Shown here in pieces: positions 51,806 through 60,668 of a stretch of DNA of 64,000 bases. This DNA is from UBA5189 sp040389445 (GTDB lineage Bacteria; Chloroflexota; Limnocylindria; Limnocylindrales; CSP1-4). The stretch is taken from contig JAZJZX010000013.1 of assembly GCA_040389445.1 (NCBI GenBank), positions 194,690-258,689 of the forward strand. Reading direction: 5' to 3'. Within the stretch, counting starts at the first letter, position 1; each line of letters begins with the position of its first letter. The notes beneath the pieces were generated by a model that saw nothing but the letters and a program-made list of their open reading frames with translations, was not told the DNA's origin and did no database searches. The position numbers were made by a program, and so were the translations under genes.

Positions 51806-52323
51806 ACGTCCACCGCCTCGGGTGACTCGGGCTGGGCGTCCGTCCGACGAAGCTGGTATCGAGCCTTGAGTTCGGCCAGACGCTCCGGTGGTGCGGCTAC
51901 GTAGGTCCCGGTGCTGGTCGCCATGACGTCACCGGTCGCGGCGTCCAGCAGCCGGCCCTCGGTCCTGAGCAGGCGGCGGCCGGCCTCGGTCACGGTGCCC
52001 TCCGCCCGGAGCCTTCGGCCCGTGGCGACCGGTCGCCGGAACTCGACGGACATGCGCGCCGTCACGCCCCAGGTGTCGCGGCCGATGACCGACCAGGCCA
52101 TGACTTCGTCGAGGATCGTGCACAGGATTCCGCCGTGGGCAACTCCCTCCCAGCCCTGGAACGCCGGACCGAGCGTCAGCTCCGTCCAGCACCCTGTGGC
52201 GTCCGTGTGGAGTTCCAGGTGCAGCCCGTGCTCATTGAGCTCGCCACACGCAAAGCACCGATGCGGTTCGAAGGCGAACCGTCGGCCGGCGAGCTCGGTG
52301 GTTGACGGGGCCTCAGATGTCAA
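51802..52323 (-). CDS. PaaI-type hot-dog thioesterase
   Basis: About 173 residues. The hot-dog core has the family motif FQGWEGVAHGGILCTILDEVMAWSV, where the Gly-Gly and following Asp/Glu form the acyl-CoA site, then VTARMSVEFRRPVATGRRLRAEG. Near the N terminus, HRCFACGELNEHGLHL carries two Cys of an extra zinc-ribbon-like knuckle found in some PaaI relatives. TTG 52323 is the only start giving this region; it has AGGA five bases upstream and overlaps the gyrB end by 11 bases. The acyl substrate is unknown. It sits between gyrB and the AlkD-like gene in an apparently continuous transcript. Confidence 0.82.
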   Translation of the reverse strand: MTSEAPSTTELAGRRFAFEPHRCFACGELNEHGLHLELHTDATGCWTELTLGPAFQGWEGVAHGGILCTILDEVMAWSVIGRDTWGVTARMSVEFRRPVATGRRLRAEGTVTEAGRRLLRTEGRLLDAATGDVMATSTGTYVAAPPERLAELKARYQLRRTDAQPESPEAVDV

Positions 52324-54283
52324 GGTTCCTGACCTTCCGGGCCTCGCTCTTGATGAATTCCTTGCGTGGAGCGACCTTCTCGCCCATCAACATCGTGAAG
52401 ATCTGGTCCGCCTCCGCCGCGTCCTCGATCTCCGCCCGCAACAGAACGCGGGTATCGGGATTCATCGTTGTCTCCCAGAGCTGATCGGCGTTCATCTCGC
52501 CAAGGCCCTTGAACCGCTGCACGCTGATGTTCTTGACGTTGAATTCCTTGACGAATCGGTCGCGCTCGCGCTCGGACTGGGCGTATTTCGTGACCTTTCC
52601 GGTTGACACCCGGTAGAGCGGCGGCTGGGCGATGTAGAGGTAGCCTGCCTCGATGATCTGGGGCATGAATCGGAAGAACAGGGTCAGCAGGAGCGTCCGG
52701 ATGTGGGCGCCGTCGACATCGGCGTCGGTCATGATGATGACCCGGTGGTATCGGAGCTTGGCGAGATCGAAGCTGTCGCCGATCCCTTCGATTCCGGCGC
52801 CCAGGGCAATGATCAGGGGACGGACGTTTTCGCTCGCCACGATCTTGTCGAGACGCGCCTTCTCGACGTTCAACACCTTGCCACGCAGCGGCAGGATGGC
52901 CTGGAACCGCCGATCGCGTCCCTGCTTGGCCGAACCGCCGGCGGAATCGCCCTCGACGATGAAGAGCTCGCTCCTTGCCGGGTCGCGCTCCTGGCAATCG
53001 GCCAGCTTTCCGGGCAGCGAGAGCCCGTCCAGGACGCCCTTCCGAATCACCAGGTCGCGAGCCTTGCGCGCCGCCTCGCGGGCGCGCGCTGCCGTCAGGC
53101 ACTTCTCGATGATCCTTCGGCCGTCGCCCGGGTTTTCCTCGAGGTACTGGGTGAGGCTTTCGCCGACCGCCGTCTGGACCTGACCCTTGACCTCGGCGTT
53201 GCCGAGCTTGGCCTTGGTCTGCCCTTCAAACTGGGGATCGGTCAGCTTGACGCTGATGACCGCGGTGAGTCCCTCGCGGACGTCGTCGCCGGACAGGTTC
53301 CCGTCGGCTTCCTTCAGGACGCCGGCCTTGCGGGCCCAGTCGTTCAGTGAGCTCGTGAGGGCCGCGCGGAAGCCCGTGATGTGGGTGCCGCCGTCCACCG
53401 TGTTGATGTTGTTGGCGAACGCAAGCACGTTCTCGGTGTAGGTGTCGTTGTACTGGAGCGCGACCTCGACGGCGGTCGAACCCTCTCGCCGCTCGACGTA
53501 GATGGGACGGCTGTGGAGGGCCTCCTTGTTCCGGTTCAGGTGGCGCACAAAGGATTGGAGCCCGCCTTCGAAGTAGAACGATCGCTCGCGGTCGGCGCGC
53601 TCGTCGATGAGTGTGATCCACACCCCCTTCGTGAGGTAGGCGGATTCGCGCAGGCGCTGGGAGACCGTCTCAAACGAGTACTCAGTGGTCTCGAAGATCT
53701 CGGGATCAGCGTGAAAGATGGTCCTCGTGCCACGCCGATTACCCTGCGGCCCGACCTTGGTGACCGACCCGGTCGGCTTGCCGCGGACATATTCCTGGGC
53801 CCAGATGAAGCCATCCCGAGCCGTTTCCACCCGAAGGTGATCCGACAGCGCGTTGACCACGCTCACGCCGACGCCGTGCAGTCCGCCCGAGACCTTGTAA
53901 CCGCCCCCGCCGAACTTGCCGCCCGCGTGCAGGACCGTGTGGACGACTTCCAAGGCATCCTTCCCGGTCGCGTGCTTGCCGACGGGGACGCCTCGGCCGT
54001 CGTCGACGACTTCGACCTTGCCGTCGGCCATGATCGTCACGCGGATCGTGGTGGCGTGACCGGCCATGGCCTCATCGATCGAGTTGTCGACCACCTCCCA
54101 GACCAGATGATGGAGTCCGCGAACGTCGGTTGACCCGATGTACATGCCCGGCCGCCGTCGAACGGCTTCGAGACCTTCCAGCACCTGGATGCTCGCGGCC
54201 GTGTAATCCGAACCCGTCGCCTTCTTGCGGCGAGTGGATCCCGCGGGCCTGGCGCCGTCCGATCCGACCGTGGACTCCGTCAC
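52313..54283 (-). CDS. gyrB: DNA gyrase subunit B
   Basis: The ATPase subunit of gyrase, 656 residues. The GHKL fold shows EVVDNSIDEAMAGHA, VVDDGRGVPVG and the ATP-lid GGLHGVGVSVVNALS; then the transducer with QYNDTYTENVLAFANNINT. The Toprim region has ELFIVEGDSAGGSAKQGRDR and IMTDADVDGAHIRTLLLTLFFR, and the C terminus QRFKGLGEMNADQLWETTMNP is typical. There is no proteobacterial insertion. GTG 54283 overlaps the parB stop by four bases, giving a rare parA-parB-gyrB coupled order. The end overlaps the thioesterase. Confidence 0.97.
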   Translation of the reverse strand: MTESTVGSDGARPAGSTRRKKATGSDYTAASIQVLEGLEAVRRRPGMYIGSTDVRGLHHLVWEVVDNSIDEAMAGHATTIRVTIMADGKVEVVDDGRGVPVGKHATGKDALEVVHTVLHAGGKFGGGGYKVSGGLHGVGVSVVNALSDHLRVETARDGFIWAQEYVRGKPTGSVTKVGPQGNRRGTRTIFHADPEIFETTEYSFETVSQRLRESAYLTKGVWITLIDERADRERSFYFEGGLQSFVRHLNRNKEALHSRPIYVERREGSTAVEVALQYNDTYTENVLAFANNINTVDGGTHITGFRAALTSSLNDWARKAGVLKEADGNLSGDDVREGLTAVISVKLTDPQFEGQTKAKLGNAEVKGQVQTAVGESLTQYLEENPGDGRRIIEKCLTAARAREAARKARDLVIRKGVLDGLSLPGKLADCQERDPARSELFIVEGDSAGGSAKQGRDRRFQAILPLRGKVLNVEKARLDKIVASENVRPLIIALGAGIEGIGDSFDLAKLRYHRVIIMTDADVDGAHIRTLLLTLFFRFMPQIIEAGYLYIAQPPLYRVSTGKVTKYAQSERERDRFVKEFNVKNISVQRFKGLGEMNADQLWETTMNPDTRVLLRAEIEDAAEADQIFTMLMGEKVAPRKEFIKSEARKVRNLDI

Positions 54284-55140
54284 GCAATTCCTCCCATCAG
54301 GCGCTCGTAGAGGCGCCCGAGCTCTTCCTCGGTGTAGTAGTCGATCACGATTCGTCCGCCCCGCCGCGAGCGCGCCAGCCGAACCTTGGTGCCGAGCGCG
54401 CGCCGCAGGTCCTCCTCTACGCGTTCGGCATCCGGGTCGCGGTTGGCCGCTGCCTGCCGCGGCACACGAGGCTCCCGAATGCGTCGGACGAACTCCTCCG
54501 TCTGGCGGACGGAGAGATCCTGGGCGATGACCGAGGCAACGACCGTCGGTTGCTGCTCGATCGCGAGGCCGCCGATCGCGCGACCGTGCCCTTCGGTGAT
54601 CCTGCCGTCCGCGACGGCGGCCTGCACCGCGGCATGAAGGTCGAGGAGTCGGAGGGTGTTCGCGACCGTCGAGCGAGCCCGGCCGACACGCGTCGCCAGG
54701 GCGTCCTGCGAGAACCCGAACTCGTCGATCAACTGGCGATAGGCCCGAGCCGCTTCGAGCGGATCAAGATCCTCCCTTTGGAGGTTCTCTACGAGCGCGA
54801 GTTCGAGCTGTTCGCGATCGGCGAGCTGACGAACGACGGCCGGGATCCGTTCAAGCCCCGCGAGCCGGGCCGCTCGGACGCGGCGATCCCCGGCCACCAG
54901 CTGATACCCGTCCACGATCTCCGTGACGAGCACGGGCTGAATCACGCCGTGTTCCCGGATGCTCGCCGCCAGCGTCGTCAGCGCGGCATCGTCCATGCGA
55001 CCACGCGGCTGCCGCGGGTTGGCGCGGATGCGATCCAGGGAAATTTCCGACGATCCGGAGACATGTGGTGCGCGCTGCGGGATGAGGGCCGCAAGGCCGC
55101 GTCCCAGTCCTGCGGGCCGATCAGAACGACCGCTCATCAC
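54280..55140 (-). CDS. parB: Chromosome-partitioning protein ParB
   Basis: About 286 residues. A CTP-dependent clamp that loads at parS. The N terminus (SGRSDRPAGLGRGLAALIP) has the GLGRGLxALI segment that contacts ParA/SMC. The ParB/Srx domain includes IRANPRQPRGRMDDAALTTLAASI, GYQLVAGDRRVRAARLAGL (the GERRxR CTP motif appears here as GDRRVR) and LALVENLQREDLDPLEAARAY. The helix-turn-helix is FGFSQDALATRVGRARSTVANTLRLL. The C-terminal dimer domain ends IDYYTEEELGRLYERLMG. GTG 55140 or ATG 55137 both overlap the parA stop. A matching parS is 1 kb upstream. Confidence 0.96.
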   Translation of the reverse strand: MMSGRSDRPAGLGRGLAALIPQRAPHVSGSSEISLDRIRANPRQPRGRMDDAALTTLAASIREHGVIQPVLVTEIVDGYQLVAGDRRVRAARLAGLERIPAVVRQLADREQLELALVENLQREDLDPLEAARAYRQLIDEFGFSQDALATRVGRARSTVANTLRLLDLHAAVQAAVADGRITEGHGRAIGGLAIEQQPTVVASVIAQDLSVRQTEEFVRRIREPRVPRQAAANRDPDAERVEEDLRRALGTKVRLARSRRGGRIVIDYYTEEELGRLYERLMGGIA

Positions 55141-55928
55141 GCCACCAGGACCACGGCATCGGACCGGCGCGGCGTCCGCATCCGGAACTCCTCCGCGAGT
55201 GCCCGGTACGCGGCCGCACCACGAGACTCGGGCGCATAGAGGTGGATGGGCAAGCCGTGACTCGGGGCCTCGGACAACTTCACGTTGCGCGGGATGACGG
55301 TCGCATAGACCCGGTCCGCGAGGTGAGTCCGAACTTCGGCGGCCACGTCGCCGGCAAGGTTGGTCCGCGCGTCGAACATCGTCAGGACCGCGCCGTCGAT
55401 CTCGAGCCGAGGATTGAGATGCTCGCGGACGAGCGACACCGTGGCCAGGAGCTGCGACAGGCCCTCCAGGGCGTAGTACTCGCACTGGATCGGAATGAGC
55501 GCACCGTCCGCCGCCGTCAGAGCGTTAACGGTCAGCAGGCCGAGCGAAGGAGGACAGTCGAGCAGGATGTAGTCGTAGTCGGAGCGGATCGGAACGAGGA
55601 GCCGGGCCAGGCGACGCTCCCGCTGCTCAAGGGGTGCGAGCTCCACTTCCGCACCTGCCAGCGCGATCGATGCGGGAACGACGGCAAGTCCCGGGATGGC
55701 GCTCTCGCGGACGAGCGCGGTCAATTCGACGTCATCGACGACGGCATCGTAGACAGAGGATCCTTCGGATCGGTCAATGCCAAGCCCGCTGGTGGCGTTG
55801 CCCTGCGGGTCGAGATCGATGACGAGGACGCGATCGCCGGCAAGGGCGAGGTAGCTGGCGAGATTCACGACCGTTGTGGTTTTGCCGACGCCGCCCTTCT
55901 GATTCGTACAGGCGATCACTCGACCCAC
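55137..55928 (-). CDS. parA: Chromosome-partitioning ATPase ParA (Soj)
   Basis: About 263 residues. The deviant Walker A is CTNQKGGVGKTTTVVNLA at residues 6-23, then VLVIDLDPQGNATSGLG, the Walker B-like YDYILLDCPPSLGLLTVNAL and VIPRNVKLSEAPSHGLPI near the end. ParA dimers bind DNA non-specifically and move ParB-parS complexes. GTG 55928 begins the conserved VGRVIACTNQKGG with AGGGA upstream; an open frame continues 5' without similarity and past the probable promoter. It is the first gene of the parA-parB-gyrB unit. Confidence 0.96.
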   Translation of the reverse strand: MGRVIACTNQKGGVGKTTTVVNLASYLALAGDRVLVIDLDPQGNATSGLGIDRSEGSSVYDAVVDDVELTALVRESAIPGLAVVPASIALAGAEVELAPLEQRERRLARLLVPIRSDYDYILLDCPPSLGLLTVNALTAADGALIPIQCEYYALEGLSQLLATVSLVREHLNPRLEIDGAVLTMFDARTNLAGDVAAEVRTHLADRVYATVIPRNVKLSEAPSHGLPIHLYAPESRGAAAYRALAEEFRMRTPRRSDAVVLVA

Positions 55929-55962
55929 GGGGTCCCTGTCCAAAGGTGCTTCACAAGCACGA

Positions 55963-55971
55963 ATTCTAGCA
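55963..55971 (-). promoter_or_regulatory. Extended -10 of parA
   Basis: TGCTAGAAT on the minus strand has the TGn extension and a good TAGAAT hexamer, about 35 bases before the parA GTG. The -35 region is weak (GATGGG at 17-base spacing), which is normal for extended -10 promoters. Confidence 0.5.
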
Positions 55972-56110
55972 TTTCCGGGCCTTCCCCCATCTCGCGGGAC
56001 TCGGCGCCGAGCCCAATCAAGGCACGGGTCCGCAGAGCCCATCGACGATGAGCCATTGTGGCGCAGCGCGGTCACCTGGGAATTGCCGAGCCAGGACCGT
56101 CCCGCCCGTT

Positions 56111-56126
56111 TGTTTCACGTGAAACA
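56111..56126. promoter_or_regulatory. parS: parS centromere site
   Basis: TGTTTCACGTGAAACA, a perfect 16-base palindrome identical to the canonical bacterial parS bound by ParB. It lies 183 bases upstream of parA, in the 435-base divergent spacer between parA and mreD. It was the only exact copy noticed in the window. The rest of the spacer holds the parA -10 and an mreD promoter; no gene was seen. Confidence 0.97.
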
Positions 56127-56238
56127 GCTCATTACGGCGAATCGCTCGAGCTCGAATCCGCCGGACAGAGGAGTGCGCCTCACGCGCGTCGTACGGGCCC
56201 CAGGCGCTTGGTGGGACGGGGACGGTGGGTGCCATCCG

Positions 56239-56267
56239 TTGCCCGACTTGGGAACCCGTGGGATACT
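56239..56267 (+). promoter_or_regulatory. Promoter for mreD-mrdA-rodA
   Basis: TTGCCC (56239-56244), 17 bases, GATACT (56262-56267), facing mreD and leaving a leader of about 90 bases. The match is moderate: three of six at each non-core position, with core TTG and -A-T kept. Confidence 0.45.
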
Positions 56268-56363
56268 GCCCGTCGGACGCGGCCCGGCCGTCCGTCTGTG
56301 GTAAACGCGGTTGCAGCGCCGCCTTCGAACCCTGGCCGGCACGCCGAGGATCGACGTCGCCTG

Positions 56364-56864
56364 ATGACCCCACTACTGGCCGCGATTGGTGCGACGATCG
56401 CAGCCCTGTTGGAACTGAGCCTTGTCCCATATCTTCAGATCGGCGACGCTCACCCGCATCCTGTGCTCGTGTTCGGCGTCATCTGGACGATCGCCGCCGG
56501 TCTCGAAGCGGGCCTGATCTGGGCAGTCGTGGGTGGCGTGCTGCTGGATGGCATCGCCTCACGTCCATTCGGCGCTTCGGTGTTCGCTCTCGTGGTCGCG
56601 GTGGGCCTGTCGTTGCTCATTGCCCGGACATTCATCCGCATCCGGCCCCTGGCGCCGGTCATCGCCGTTCCAATCGTGAGCCTCGGATACTCAATGATCC
56701 TTTTGAGCCTGATCGCCGCCATCCGGCCGCCGGTTTCGGTCGCGGACCCCGTCGCCGCCTTCATGCCGGGCGCCGCGTACGATGCCGTTCTGGGTGTCGT
56801 GTTCGGTCCCCTGGCGCTCTCGATCCGTGATCGGTACCGGCCGCTCGAACGAGCAGACTGGTGA
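56364..56864 (+). CDS. mreD: Rod-shape-determining protein MreD
   Basis: About 166 residues with five hydrophobic segments (LLAAIGATIAALLELSLVPYL, PVLVFGVIWTIAAGLEAGLIWAVVGGVLLD and others). The central GLIWAVVGGVLLDGIASRPFGASVFAL matches the MreD motif, in which a Gly-x3-Asp follows the second helix pair. MreD scaffolds the elongasome. ATG 56364 starts the first helix; no strong ribosome-binding site is visible. The end overlaps mrdA by four bases (GTGA). The usual partners mreB and mreC are not upstream, where parA diverges instead. Confidence 0.8.
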   Translation: MTPLLAAIGATIAALLELSLVPYLQIGDAHPHPVLVFGVIWTIAAGLEAGLIWAVVGGVLLDGIASRPFGASVFALVVAVGLSLLIARTFIRIRPLAPVIAVPIVSLGYSMILLSLIAAIRPPVSVADPVAAFMPGAAYDAVLGVVFGPLALSIRDRYRPLERADW

Positions 56865-58795
56865 GCACCGACACCGTCGGGCTGACCGACCGGGACACGA
56901 GCGACCATCGGTCGCCGATCCGCTTCGTGGTGTTCGGCTTGGTCGTCGTGATCCTCGGGACCATCCTGGGCGTCCGTCTGTTCATGCTCCAGGTGGCCAG
57001 CAATCGCCAGTTCGCCACGCTCGCGCAGGCAAATCGCGCGGTGAGCCAGCCGATCGAATCGACGCGTGGAGTCATCTACGACAGAAATGGCATCGCACTG
57101 GTCACCAATGTGCCCGCCTATGTCGTCAAGATTCGCCCTGCCGATCTCCCGGAGGAACGCAGAGCCGAAGTCGTTCAGCGCCTCGCATCGCTGCTGGACA
57201 TGGACCCGGCCGACATCAACGTCGCCATCGATGCAAACCCGGGGTCCCGGTTCGACCTCGTCCGGATCGCCTCCGACGTTGACGAGAAGGTCGCCAACTT
57301 CATCGCCGAATCGCGTCTGGACCTGCCCGGTACCGAGATCGTCGTCGAATCGAGGCGCGAGTACGCGACTGGTGCCCTTCTCTCACAGGTGATGGGCTAC
57401 ACAGGGCCCATCAGTCGGACCCAGCTCGACGTGCTGGCCTCCGAGGGCTACCTGGCCGACGATCTGATCGGCAAGGCCGGGGTCGAGTCGCAGTACGAGT
57501 CGGCATTGCGTGGGCAATACGGCGTACAGTTGGTGGAAAAAGACGCGTCTGGACGCAGGATCCAGGTACTCCAGACCGTCAAGGAACCGGTCGCCGGCAA
57601 TTCGCTGGACCTGACGATTGACGTCAAGGAGCAGGAGTACGCTGAGCAGGCACTGAAATGGGGTATGTCCCTGGCGGGGCTGAAGCGCGGCGTCGTGATC
57701 GTCATGAACCCCCAGACCGGCGAGATCCTGGCCATGGTCAGCCTCCCGACGTACGACGACAACCTGTTCGCGCGTGGGATCAGCTCGGCCGACTACGCCG
57801 CCTTGCTGGACAACCCGGACAAGCCCCTCACGAACCACGCGATCGCCGGGCAGTTCCCGCCTGGATCGACCTACAAACTCGTGGCGGGGACCGGCGCGCT
57901 GGCCGACAAGAAGATCAGCCGGTCGACGCAGCTTCTGACGCAGGCCTATCTGACCCTCGGAAGCACGAAATTCTACGAGTGGAACCGACGAGGATGGGGC
58001 AAGTGCAACATTTTCTGCGGCTTCGGTCACTCAAGCGACACCTTCTTCTTCCAGCTCTCCGCCATGCTCGGCATCGACAGACTGGCCTACTGGGCCGAGC
58101 AGTTCGGTTTTGGTGCCCGGACCGGAGTCGACCTGCCCGGCGAGGTCAAGGGCACCGTTCCCTCGAACCAGTGGAAGCTCGACACGCTCGGCTCGGAGAT
58201 CTACCCCGGTGAGGTCTTTCAGGCGGGCATCGGGCAGGGCTATGACGTCGTGACGCCGCTTCAGTTGATCAACGCCTACGCAGCCCTGGCGAATGGCGGC
58301 ACCCTGTACCAGCCGCAGGTGGTGCGCGACATCAAGGATGCAAACGGCCAGATCGTCCGTGCCTTCCAGCCCCAGGTGATCCGAAAGGTCGACGTGGATC
58401 CGTCCGTGCTCGAAACCATGCGCCAGGCGGCCCGAAATGTGGTTGTCATCCGGCACACGTACAACCTCGCGGATCTCCCCATCGTGGTGGCCGGCAAGTC
58501 CGGCACGGCCGAGTTCGGGACCCGGGACGCCGAAGGCCGACTCCCCTTCCATTCGTGGTTCGTTGCATTCGTGCCCAAGGACCCGACCGTGTCCGCGAAG
58601 GACCCGAACGGGATGAAGGCCGTCTCAGGTACGGATTCCGAGCTCGCCGTCCTCGCCTTCGCCTACGACTCGAGGACGAAGGGGAACGCCGCAACAGAAA
58701 TCGTGAAGTATTACCTCCAGTTGCACTACGGGATCAAGAAGGACTACCGAAACTTCGATCTTCTCAAGCGCGGCAACTTCTACCAGTCGAACTGA
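56861..58795 (+). CDS. mrdA: Penicillin-binding protein 2 (class B transpeptidase)
   Basis: About 644 residues. A short cytosolic head and one membrane anchor (IRFVVFGLVVVILGTILGVRLFML) are followed by the PBP dimerisation domain (STRGVIYDRNGIALVTN) and the transpeptidase domain. Catalytic motifs are GSTYKL (Ser near 336), SSD in GHSSDTFF, and KSGTAEFG (Lys near 546). An inserted Cys pair (GKCNIFCGFG) just before the SSD motif could form a disulphide. It cross-links peptidoglycan during elongation with RodA, the next gene. GTG 56861 overlaps mreD. Confidence 0.95.
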   Translation: MSTDTVGLTDRDTSDHRSPIRFVVFGLVVVILGTILGVRLFMLQVASNRQFATLAQANRAVSQPIESTRGVIYDRNGIALVTNVPAYVVKIRPADLPEERRAEVVQRLASLLDMDPADINVAIDANPGSRFDLVRIASDVDEKVANFIAESRLDLPGTEIVVESRREYATGALLSQVMGYTGPISRTQLDVLASEGYLADDLIGKAGVESQYESALRGQYGVQLVEKDASGRRIQVLQTVKEPVAGNSLDLTIDVKEQEYAEQALKWGMSLAGLKRGVVIVMNPQTGEILAMVSLPTYDDNLFARGISSADYAALLDNPDKPLTNHAIAGQFPPGSTYKLVAGTGALADKKISRSTQLLTQAYLTLGSTKFYEWNRRGWGKCNIFCGFGHSSDTFFFQLSAMLGIDRLAYWAEQFGFGARTGVDLPGEVKGTVPSNQWKLDTLGSEIYPGEVFQAGIGQGYDVVTPLQLINAYAALANGGTLYQPQVVRDIKDANGQIVRAFQPQVIRKVDVDPSVLETMRQAARNVVVIRHTYNLADLPIVVAGKSGTAEFGTRDAEGRLPFHSWFVAFVPKDPTVSAKDPNGMKAVSGTDSELAVLAFAYDSRTKGNAATEIVKYYLQLHYGIKKDYRNFDLLKRGNFYQSN

Positions 58796-58802
58796 GGACA
58801 CA

Positions 58803-59963
58803 TTGGGCGCGATCAACGCACGAGAGGCCAGGATTTCCGATTGGGGCTCGCGCTCCATCGGGACGATCTGGCGTGCCTTCGACCTGCAGATCGCGACGTA
58901 CGCCGTCCTGCTCACCAGCTTTGGACTCGCGATGGCTTACAGCAACAGCGTCGCCGGTGGTGACGGCGCCCTCGAGACGGGCTCCGTGTTCCTCCGCGGG
59001 CTGCTCTGGGCCTCGATGGCGCTGGTTGTGTTCATCGTGGCTACGGCCTTCGACTATCGCTGGCTCAGGACGCTTGCATGGCCGCTGTACGCGCTGCAGA
59101 TCGGCCTCCTCGCCGTGACGCTCGCGATCGGGTCCGGGGTCGGTGGCTCGTCTCGCTGGATCAGCCTGCTGGGCCTGCAGTTCCAGTTCTCGGAGCTGGC
59201 GAAGATCCTCATGATCGTGATCCTGGCGAACTACCTCGCCTCGCGTCGAGGAAGGATGGATTCGCTCTGGAGCATTCTGGGCGCGTGTGTGCTGGCAGGT
59301 CCTCCCTGGGCCCTCGTCCTGCTCCAGCCGGACCTCGGCACATCGCTGGTGTTCGGGGCAATCCTGGTCGGCATGCTGTTCCTGGGCGGAGCGAGCCTGC
59401 GCTGGCTCGGCGCCATGGCGCTCGCGGTGCTGTCCGCACTGCCATTCGTCTGGACCTACGTTCTGCGGGACTATCAGAAGGAACGACTCAGCTCCTTCAT
59501 CGATCCGCTATCCGACATTCGTGGAGCCGGCTACCAGCTCTATCAGTCACAGATCGCGGTCGGCTCCGGAGGCTGGTTCGGCAAGGGACTGACCAACAGC
59601 ACCCAGAACCAGCTCGACTTCCTGCCCGTCCAGGTGACGGACTTCGTCTTCGCCATCCTGGCCGAGGAGCTCGGGTTCATCGGCGGGATGGTGGTCATCG
59701 GATTGTTCATTGCGCTGATCTGGCGTGTCATGGCGGGGGGCTGGCGATCCAGGGATCCGTTCGGAACCATGTTCGCCGCCGGCCTCGCCTCGATGATTGC
59801 CTTCCAGGTCTTCGTCAATATCGGCATGGTGATCGGCATCATGCCGATCACAGGCATTCCGTTGCCGTTCATCACGCACGGCGGGGCGTCGCTGATCAGC
59901 ATCGCGGCCGGCCTCGGCATCCTTCAGAGCATCAACATCAGACAGGGCCGCGCCGAGTGGTGA
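58803..59963 (+). CDS. rodA: SEDS peptidoglycan polymerase RodA
   Basis: About 386 residues, ten or so membrane helices. SEDS landmarks are SRWISLLGLQFQFSELAKILMIVILANYLA, LVLLQPDLGTSLVFGAILVGMLF, the large exterior loop IDPLSDIRGAGYQLYQSQIAVGSGGWFGKGL with the catalytic Asp region in LPVQVTDFVFAILAEELGF, and the ending ITGIPLPFITHGGASLI. RodA polymerises lipid II with PBP2. It starts at TTG 58803 with GAGGA four bases upstream, seven bases after mrdA. Confidence 0.95.
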   Translation: MGAINAREARISDWGSRSIGTIWRAFDLQIATYAVLLTSFGLAMAYSNSVAGGDGALETGSVFLRGLLWASMALVVFIVATAFDYRWLRTLAWPLYALQIGLLAVTLAIGSGVGGSSRWISLLGLQFQFSELAKILMIVILANYLASRRGRMDSLWSILGACVLAGPPWALVLLQPDLGTSLVFGAILVGMLFLGGASLRWLGAMALAVLSALPFVWTYVLRDYQKERLSSFIDPLSDIRGAGYQLYQSQIAVGSGGWFGKGLTNSTQNQLDFLPVQVTDFVFAILAEELGFIGGMVVIGLFIALIWRVMAGGWRSRDPFGTMFAAGLASMIAFQVFVNIGMVIGIMPITGIPLPFITHGGASLISIAAGLGILQSINIRQGRAEW

Positions 59964-60047
59964 CGGTGCCCCGAGGCCGACGTCGGCCCGATGTTCCCGA
60001 CTGCGTGGCTTTCTGGACGACGCGGGTCGGGTTGGCATTCGCGCGCC

Positions 60048-60668
60048 ATGCGTGATCACCCGCGACTTGCCCGCCAGACCACCGTGGAAGCCTGCGAGCA
60101 ACTCCTGGACATCGGCCCGCTCCTCGTGCCGAAGACGGCCGACCTGCGCGATGTCGTTCGCCTTGCGGCCCGCCAGTCGCAGACGCGCCTGATCGGCGTC
60201 GTCGATGAGCCCGGCCGCATCGTGGGCGTGATTCCGGTGACGCAGGTGGCCGAGAGTATCGTTGCCCGCGTCGTGCCGGAGGCGTTGCTGGTCGATGTCG
60301 AGGACGCTGCGACGGCAACCCGATTCAGCCACAGCATGGAGGACCGGACCGCCGCCGACATCATGCAGCCGCCGGCCATCGTGAACCGATCGGACACGAT
60401 TGGCGATGCCTTCCGGCTGATGCATCGGCGCCGGCTCGGCGGTGTGTACATCGTGGACAACGATGGGTGGCCGACGGGCTACCTCGACCTCCTGGAGCTC
60501 GCCTTGGTCTACGTGCGTGCCCTGGACGACGCACCGATGACGACGAACCTGGCGGCCGTGGACCTGGCGGCTGCCGACCTGGCGGTGGCGGGTGGCCCGC
60601 CCGGAAGCGGATCGCCGACCGCCCCGGATGCGACGACAGACGGGAGCTCGACAAGGCGGAACGCCTGA
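60048..60668 (+). CDS. CBS-domain pair protein
   Basis: About 206 residues with two CBS motifs: QLLDIGPLLVPKTADLRDVVRLAARQSQTRLIGVVDEPGRIVGVIPVTQV and SMEDRTAADIMQPPAIVNRSDTIGDAFRLMHRRRLGGVYIVDNDGWPTGYLDLLEL. Such pairs bind adenine nucleotides and act as energy sensors on transporters and enzymes. The C-terminal 45 residues are Ala/Gly-rich and disordered-looking. ATG 60048 is used. Its stop overlaps the next ATG by one base, so it probably regulates the permease that follows. Confidence 0.85.
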   Translation: MRDHPRLARQTTVEACEQLLDIGPLLVPKTADLRDVVRLAARQSQTRLIGVVDEPGRIVGVIPVTQVAESIVARVVPEALLVDVEDAATATRFSHSMEDRTAADIMQPPAIVNRSDTIGDAFRLMHRRRLGGVYIVDNDGWPTGYLDLLELALVYVRALDDAPMTTNLAAVDLAAADLAVAGGPPGSGSPTAPDATTDGSSTRRNA

